From positions 3,206,727 to 3,270,726 of the forward strand of contig NC_051123.1 of assembly GCF_014839805.1 (NCBI RefSeq): a stretch of DNA of 64,000 nt, read 5' to 3'. The stretch comes from Manduca sexta (Eukaryota; Arthropoda; Insecta; Lepidoptera; Sphingidae). The notes below the pieces were generated by a model, which worked only from the letters and a program-made list of their open reading frames with translations, was not told the DNA's origin and did not search any database. Both the position numbers and the translations under genes were made by a program. Shown in pieces: positions 57,862-64,000 of this stretch (the first letter of the stretch is position 1; every line of letters starts with the position of its first letter).

Positions 57862-58200
57862 ATAACATGTAAATTAGTTTTTCTGCTTAGTATCAACTAG
57901 GAGTTTGCTGGTGGTAGGATATATTTTATATCACCCGGATAGCGACCACCGTACACAAGTTGTTAAAACCCGCCATAGTGGCCCACGTGTGTCGCGTTCC
58001 GGGTTCAGCCTGTGTACATTCGGTTCCAACAGGCCGGCATAATTGTGTCAACTGCTGAGGGGTAACCATCTCTCGTCAGTCGACATTCGACCGTATCTTA
58101 CTCCACTTACCATCAGGTTCAGTAAGGTCATTATCCCGTGTCCGTACAAAAAAATGTGCCCGATATGGTAATAGGCACGCTATCCCATTATTTATTTAAG
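57862..58200 (+). mobile_element. SINE B copy 12, split by retroposon D
   Basis: TTTTTCTGCTTAGTATCAAC and AGGAGTTTG precede the insert; TGTGCCCGATATGGTAATAG follows it. The interruption falls within a segment that is continuous in other SINE B copies. Confidence 0.75.
57908..58151 (+). mobile_element. Retroposon D copy 9, full length, inside SINE B
   Basis: Starts CTGGTGGTAGGATATATTTT and ends CCGTACAAAAAAA. All family blocks are present, including GGCCGGCATAATTGTGTCAA and ACTTACCATCAGGTTCAG. Confidence 0.92.
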
Positions 58201-58237
58201 GTATGGAAGACATAGTTATACAAACCTAAATAACACT

Positions 58238-58411
58238 GGGGCCTTATTCTCTATCCCGCACGTTATTTTGACAGTGCGTAACAAACACGTAACACATCAT
58301 GTTTAGGACTATAGAAATTTGGCTTACAGAATACTATTTCACGCCCATTTCTCGAAGATAACATGACACGGCCGCGTTACGCGTTTACACTATCATACAG
58401 AATAAGGGCCC
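58238..58411. mobile_element. Short MITE, about 174 bp
   Basis: GGGCCTTATTCT at the left and AGAATAAGGGCCC at the right are inverted ends. The interior is partly GC-rich (ACACGGCCGCGTTACGCG). The target duplication is unclear. Confidence 0.65.
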
Positions 58412-58781
58412 TGAACTAGTTGACTGGTAGTCAATAACAAGTCACCACTTATAGTAATTATTATAGATAAAAATGAGCAGACAATGACAATTATGGGATG
58501 AAGGTTGAAAAATAGATGCACTATATAAGTCTCTGCCCATCTCTTCAGCGATAAAAGCGTGATCATGTAAATCCATGACAAATTCTACTAAGACTCCAGA
58601 GCACTGAACACATTCAATTCACTTATTAGCTGCCCGGGTATGAATAATTTTATATCCTTCCCCTTGCGGCATTTAAAGTTCCTCTCAATTTTTTTACTTC
58701 ACCTTAATATTTCATAAGCGTTCCTCATAGCTTGGTACGAGCGAAGGTTTTCTAAGAATATGGTGATTTTATTTCATGCAA
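58412..58781. other. Stretch without recognised features
   Basis: No shared repeat or supported gene. Confidence 0.35.
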
Positions 58782-59090
58782 AAGCAGCGATAGCCTAGTT
58801 GGGAGTGGAATGGACTGCCGAGACGAATGTTTGCAGGTTCAAAACCTAAGGGCACGCATCTCTGACTTTTCTAAAGTTATGTGTATTCTTTGTGAATTAT
58901 CGTTTAATTTAACGGTGAAGGAAAATATCGCGAGGAAACTTGCATACCTGAGAAGATCTTTATAACACTTTTGAGGTTAAATGAAGTCTTCCAATCCGCA
59001 CTAGGCCAGCGTGGTGGACTATGACCATATCTCTCTTAGTAGTAGAGGAGGCCCGTGCCCAACAGTGGGACAGTATATAATACACGGTTT
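58782..59090 (+). mobile_element. SINE A copy 4
   Basis: Head AGCAGCGATAGCCTAGTTGG, B box GGTTCAAAACCT, body and CAGTATATAATACACGG. The (ATT)n tail is lost. Confidence 0.87.
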
Positions 59091-59217
59091 AATTACATAT
59101 ACACGTTTATATAGCTAGTTGCTTTAAATGAGTTAGTAAAGCTAATAATTTGATACAAAGAAAATTTACTCTTATTTGTAAAGGATAGAGTTATTTTTAT
59201 AAAATTGATGAGAAGAC

Positions 59218-59320
59218 CAGCAATATGATCTCCTGATGAATGAAGCGAACACTAACTCTGAAAAGTGGGTTGCCTAGCCGCACCTCTGTCTACCCCTTCA
59301 GGTATAAGGTGATATGTATA
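59218..59320 (+). mobile_element. SINE B copy 13, fragment
   Basis: CTGAAAAGTGGGTTGCCTAG, CCGCACCTCTGTCTACCCCT and TCAGGTATAAGGTGATATG. 3' part only. Confidence 0.65.
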
Positions 59321-59627
59321 AATTTGCATTTCTCACTTACCTACGGGTATACACTGTCAAAATTCTCTATCTGTATCATATATCTTAAGTAAACAATTTT
59401 TAACTTAAACGCTATGAGTTAGGGTACAATATCACGCGACACGCGATAATCAATCTTCGTGTTCCTGTAAGTGCTCGTAACACACTCTATATGGAAACTT
59501 ACACCATTTTTCACAAAAACTTTTGTAGATAAATTTTAAATGTTTAAAATGATTTTATAGTTGAAAAATGATTTTGCATTTAAGTCAGAGTTAGGTCCAT
59601 TACATTATATAAAGTGTGTGTAAAATT

Positions 59628-59772
59628 TAGATTACTTTATTGATATTTATTTTGTTCGCAACTTTCTCTTTATTATTTTATATTTACGGTTCGCCTAACT
59701 GATTGCAAAGTGTATCAAGAAGATAAGTATGTGGTTTCATTCAGTAGCGAGATATCGTAATGACCCTATATA
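59628..59772 (+). repeat. Repeat U copy 2
   Basis: TATTTATTTTGTTCGCAACT and AGATAAGTATGTGGTTTCAT match 10318-10465. Confidence 0.6.
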
Positions 59773-59802
59773 TTATTGAGTTGTATAAAAAAACATTGTT
59801 TC

Positions 59803-60156
59803 TTAGCGACAGCAAGCGGCGACAACCTAGTTGGGTGTGGAACGGACTGCCAAGACGAATGTCCGCAGGTTCAAATCTCAAGGGCACACACCTCTGACTT
59901 TTTTAAAATCATGTGTGTATTCTTTGTGAATTTATCGTTCGCTTTAAAGGTGAAGCAAAACATCGTGAGGAAACCTGAACATCTGAGAAGTTCTCTATAG
60001 GAATTTCGAAGGTGTGTGAAGTCTACCAATCCGCACTAGGCCAGCGTGGTGAACAAATGCCTAATCCCTCTCAGTAGTAGAGGAGGCTCGTGCTCAGCGG
60101 TGGGCAAGTATATAATACAGGGCTGATATTATTATATTATTATTAATTAGTGACAG
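59803..60156 (+). mobile_element. SINE A copy 5 with 10-bp TSD
   Basis: SINE 59813-60146, well preserved, with B box GGTTCAAATCTC. TTAGCGACAG (59803-59812) and TTAGTGACAG (60147-60156) form a target duplication with one change. Confidence 0.92.
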
Positions 60157-60181
60157 AAATAGATCATACAACAGTTATATT

Positions 60182-60664
60182 ACCTTTTGACAAGAGATGA
60201 TTAACCCAGTCGATACAATTATGCCGGTCGGATTGAACCCAGATATGCACAGGCTGATCCCGTAGCCAAACACACACGTGAGCCACTATGATGGTTTTAT
60301 TTATTTCTTTGAATGACGCGACGAGCTTACCGTTCGCCGGGTGATAAGCGATACGACCGCCCATAAACAGTAGAAACACCATCTAAAAACTTGAATTACA
60401 AAGTATTTGGTATTCCACTGCGCTCGCCATCCTGAGACGAGATGTTAAGTCTTAATATGTCCAGTAGTTACGCTGGCTACAATGTACTTCAATGTCCTTC
60501 AAATCGGAACACAACAGTGACTATACACTGTTTCTGGGCGGCGGAAATAGACACTGCGGTGGTATATACCCAGGTGGACTCCCACATATGAGAGACCTAC
60601 CACCAGCTTTATAAGTTGTGTGCGGTGGTTGCCATCCGAGAGGACACAAATATCCTACCACCAG
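60182..60664 (-). mobile_element. Retroposon D copy 10, split by E
   Basis: Left part GACAAGAGATGATTAACCC to TGAGCCACTATGATGG; right part TAAGTTGTGTGCGGTGGTTG to ATATCCTACCACCAGC. A complete E element lies between. The left, tail-side end is truncated. Confidence 0.85.
60300..60606 (-). mobile_element. Retroposon E copy 8, full length, inside D
   Basis: From ATTTATTTCTTTGAATGACG to ATGAGAGACCTACCACCAG. A small duplication (CAATGTACTTCAATGTCCTT) lies near 60480-60500. Confidence 0.9.
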
Positions 60665-60887
60665 CAAAACAGTGAACCTAACTACCTAGCATAATAAAAA
60701 TAAATTGGGAATTACAGTAAAGGTTTTCAGGGCAGGACTTAAAGGCTAAAGGAAACTGGAATGTAGGATTATGGTTCTTGTTTACTTTGGGTAAGGCTTA
60801 GTTTCGGCTTTAGTATATTGTTTCTATACTAGGCTTACTGTAGAATATTACGAGAAAGATCTATTTTTAAATCTAATTATGACATAA

Positions 60888-60935
60888 AAAAACACGTCGA
60901 ATTGATAACCTCTTCCTTTTTTTGAAGTCGGTTAA
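60888..60935 (-). repeat. Repeat V fragment
   Basis: AACACGTCGAATTGATAACC then CTTTTTTTGAAGTCGGTTAA, the inverse of the motif at 17563-17625. Confidence 0.45.
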
Positions 60936-60984
60936 TAATAATGTATATTTCTCAGTTTTATATAGAACTACCTTTTGTTCAAAA

Positions 60985-61222
60985 CTGAAACGCCTTGGTG
61001 GGAATTAATATTGCGTGCTTGGTAAAATGCTCAGAGGTTACGAGTTTGAATCCCTAGTCGGGCAAAGATATTGGATTTTTCTGTTTAGTATCAACCCGGA
61101 GTATGAAATTCGGGCCCGAAGTTATAGGCTCGCCCTCTATCATAACGGAAGAGACGTAGTGAGTATCCTGGCTTGGTTGAGCCTCTGCCTACCTTTTCAG
61201 GGATAAAGGTGTGATGTGCTTT
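60985..61222 (+). mobile_element. SINE B copy 14
   Basis: CGCCTTGGTGGGAATTAATA as a decayed head, B box remnant AGTTTGAATCCC, then TAGTCGGGCAAAG, CGGGCCCGAAG and CTTTTCAGGGATAAAGGTG. Confidence 0.8.
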
Positions 61223-61379
61223 TGTAGTTTTAACCCACATCTGCGCCTGCGCAAAAGTCCGTTCCTAGGGCAAAATTGTTCCAGAGCTCTCGAGAATATA
61301 GCGTCTCAGGCAAACGACAAATTTATGTATTTTAAGACCTATACATGTATGATCTCAAATGTTTACCCATATTTATTAA

Positions 61380-61509
61380 CTAGTTTCTACCTGCAGCTTC
61401 GCCCGCATTAGTTTGTGTAATGTAGCTTACTATTAGTTAAAAAAAAATCGAAATCGGTTGAGTAGTTCCTGAGATTAGTGCATTCAAGCAAACTCTTCAG
61501 CTTTATAGA
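61380..61509 (-). mobile_element. Helitron-like element, minimal
   Basis: A|CTAGTTTCTACCTGCAGCTT at the left and CAAACTCTTCAGCTTTATAGA|T at the right: both Helitron-type boundaries around only 130 bp. Confidence 0.72.
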
Positions 61510-61514
61510 TATAA

Positions 61515-62145
61515 TATAAAACGCTAAATTAATTCAGTATTTCTAAATCCAAAACGCGTTTTTTAAGCAGATTTACTCAATGAAATACGATAAAAATCTG
61601 ACGCGTTGATCATTTCAATTTCCTTTTGAAGTAAACGCAACGTTTAAGCTTTTTCAAGACTTCAAACGAAACGTATACTGAAAACCCGCCGATAAACGTG
61701 TTTTAGGTACTTGCCCGAAACGCGCCAATCGAGATAAGTGAAATGCGTGAATGATATTCTTAGGAAATTAGAGTTACCTTCAGTTGTTTTGTAAACATTA
61801 AAAATCTTAGTATTTTTGATTGAACAAAATACCTTATTCATGGAACTGAAAATAAAATGTAACCCAATAGGATTTTATTTTTATTTACAACTTTTATAAA
61901 ATAAATCGTATAAATTCTAAAACAAAAGAAATCATTGAAATCTGGTGAAAAATACACAAGTTATAAGCCATTGAAATTAGGTAGTAGGGATGAGTGTCAA
62001 AAAACAGAAAAGGGACGAAAATACTTGCATGTGACGTCAGCGGGCATGGAGATGCGTGCGACAGAGAGAGATGGACTTGATTAATGCAACTGTCAAATAA
62101 AATTTATATGAATTTGTGAAACAGGCCCTAAGTGTGAAAACTATT
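61515..62145. other. Stretch without recognised features
   Basis: No shared repeat or supported gene. Confidence 0.35.
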
Positions 62146-62801
62146 TTTTTTATTTTTTTTTATTGCTTTGAATGACGAGACGAGCTTGCCGTTGGCCTGA
62201 TGGCAAGCGATACGACCGCCCATAAACAGTAGAAACACCATTCAACATCTTGAATTACAAAGTATTGTTTGGTATTCCACGGCGCTTGGAATCCTGAGAC
62301 GTGAGATGTTAAGTCTCATTACATCCAGTAGTTACACTGGCTACAATGTCCTTCAAACCGGAACACAACAGCGACTACACACTGCTTGGCGGCAGAAATA
62401 GACATTGCGTTGTACCTACCCAGGCGGACTCTCACGTATGAGAGACCTAATAATAATAATAATAATATCAGCCCTGTATTATATACTTGCCCACTGCTGA
62501 GCACGGGCCTCCTCTACTACTGAGAGGGATTAGGCCTTAGTCCACCACGCTGGCCTAGTGCGGATTGGTAGACTTCACACATCTTCGAAATTCCTATAGA
62601 GAACTTTTCAGATGTGCAGGTTTCCTCACGATGTTTTCCTTCACCGTTAAAGCGAACGATAAATTCAAAAAGAATACACACGTGATTTTTAGAAAAGTCA
62701 GAGGTGTGTGCCCTTGGTATTTGAACCTGCGGACATTTGTCTTGGCAGTCTGTATCACACCCAACTAGGCTACCGCCGCTTATATGAGAGACCTACCACC
62801 A
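62146..62801 (-). mobile_element. Retroposon E copy 9, split by SINE A
   Basis: From TTTTTTTTTATTGCTTTGAA to CTCTCACGTATGAGAGACCT, then SINE A, then the last bases CTACCACCAG. Both ends of the family are present. Confidence 0.92.
62437..62794 (-). mobile_element. SINE A copy 6 with 12-bp TSD, inside E
   Basis: SINE 62449-62782, inverted, starting with (AAT)n and ending with CCCAACTAGGCTACCGCCGC. TATGAGAGACCT at 62437-62448 and 62783-62794 is a perfect target duplication. The insertion fell in the hairpin of E. Confidence 0.95.
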
Positions 62802-62804
62802 GTT

Positions 62805-63835
62805 AAAATATAGTATATTTATGTCAGAATGAAAGTAAACATCCCAACAATTCTAAATTCGTTCACATGTTTGATTGAGTTCACAAACATTTGTCCAAAG
62901 GGTTTGACACATCCGTGATTGTGATCGTGTTGCTATCAAATATTCTTTTGGGATTTGTTCCGCCATAGCTTTATTTGTCAAAGTCAAACGCGGAATGGCA
63001 ATATATGGAATGTTTGATGATGTTCAGCTTTGTGAAACTTTAGTTATGTAAAATTATTTGTAAATTTTATATTAAATATATCTTACTTATAAATGCGAAT
63101 GTTTGTAAAGATTGTTTGAATTAGAAAATGGCACATTGTGTTAATAAATTAATATTTAAAATGCGTTTTTAAAAATAGTAAGGTTTATAACAAGGGCAGA
63201 GTTGCACACAGCACCTTGAAATTAGAGTTTTTAATTCCTCGCATGGAAACGCTTTTGGAGGCCTAATTACGAAATAAATTATTTAAATTCCGAATTTGAA
63301 TTTTCCACATTATGCGGATCTTACATTAGAATAGAACATTCTTTACTTTTAAAATTTTAATTTTCGAACGATATAAAATGGCAGATATACAAATCAGTGT
63401 GTACAAGTATTTGAAACAAACAAAGGTAAAACTAAATGTGTTCCACCAAAAGCCAACAGTTAAATCTAGAAATCACGCGGTAGCTTCGCTTAAATCTAAA
63501 ATACATTACCGCTTACCACAATATCACGTATATTCGCTCGATTCAATGTTCATTCGTGGCATTGTATATGAATATCCATTCTATAAATGTCGGTTCATTA
63601 AAATTCATATAATTCATTAACGAATGATTCCAAACCAAAAAGCAATTGAAGCAATATCAATTAGCATTAAAAAGGTGGCGACAGCTTATGGAGTGGAACT
63701 GATTGTTGAGACTAAGGTTCAAAACGAAGGCACACTAGGTAGAATATTGGATTTAGACCTACTGTATCAAACACCCAACACTCATTTATTTTACTGTAAT
63801 TTCGAAACTTTTCGATAAAAATTGATATTTTTTTA
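62805..63835. other. Stretch without recognised features
   Basis: Two adjacent plus-strand frames of 80 and 64 codons (63378-63620, 63624-63818) lack a recognisable domain. Composition is close to the surrounding AT-rich DNA, so I do not call a gene. Confidence 0.3.
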
Positions 63836-64000
63836 AAACGGGCGCGGCAAAATGATCCCACTGCAATGGTAAGTAGAGTGGGTCCAATAGAATGTTGACT
63901 AACGAGAGATGATTACCCCTTGGCAGTCGACACAATTATGCCGGCCTGTTGGAACTGGATATACACAGGCTGATCCCGAAACGCGACACACGTGAGCCAC
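63836..64000 (-). mobile_element. Retroposon D copy 11, runs off the window
   Basis: From ACGGGCGCGGCAAAATG through GCAGTCGACACAATTATGCC to CGACACACGTGAGCCAC at the last base. The hairpin end lies outside the window. Confidence 0.88.

Overview
This window looks like the nuclear genome of a moth or butterfly (Lepidoptera). It is AT-rich, has no long open reading frames on either strand, and is packed with short interspersed repeats of types known from lepidopteran genomes: two tRNA-derived SINE families, Helitron-like elements ending in CTAG or CTAA before a T, 3' ends of RTE-type and Jockey/CR1-type LINEs, and small inverted-repeat DNA elements (MITEs). The species cannot be fixed from the sequence alone. 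Nothing bacterial, organellar or viral was recognised, and no rRNA gene, intact tRNA gene or CRISPR array was seen.

Only one stretch behaves like a cellular gene: a compact two-exon minus-strand candidate at 42867-43448. It has an ATG with an upstream in-frame stop, a consensus splice donor, a pyrimidine-rich acceptor, matching phases, a stop and a nearby AATAAA. It would encode a cysteine-rich protein of 84 residues that I do not recognise. Nearly all other short reading frames are chance frames or relics of mobile elements.

Repeat families are given letters here. SINE A: tRNA head, (ATT)n tail, six copies. SINE B: tRNA head, TG/TATG tail, about fifteen copies. D and E: short retroposons with an A-rich tail that share a hairpin-bearing 5' end. 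H, I and related: Helitron-like. C: hAT-type MITE with 8-bp target duplications. J: MITE with TTA target duplication. K: foldback repeat. G, N, Q, R, S, U, V: unclassified repeats with two or more copies here.

Layout: 0-12 kb is repeat-dense (SINE A and B, a 7-unit minisatellite inside a SINE B, an RTE end, Helitrons, a clean hAT MITE). 12-31 kb is mixed, with MITEs, tandem duplications and a repeat-poor stretch near 23-25.6 kb. 31-41.6 kb holds D and E copies, two RTE insertions and a Helitron nearly identical to the one at 4.9 kb. 42-44 kb contains the candidate gene. 45.5-46.1 kb is a three-level nested insertion. 46.8-51.4 kb is nearly free of recognisable repeats. 51.4-64 kb is again repeat-dense.

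Nested insertions give a relative order of activity: SINE B was hit by D, by hAT MITE C and by an RTE; D was hit by E and by an RTE; E was hit by SINE A. SINE A, E and RTE are therefore among the younger layers and SINE B among the oldest.
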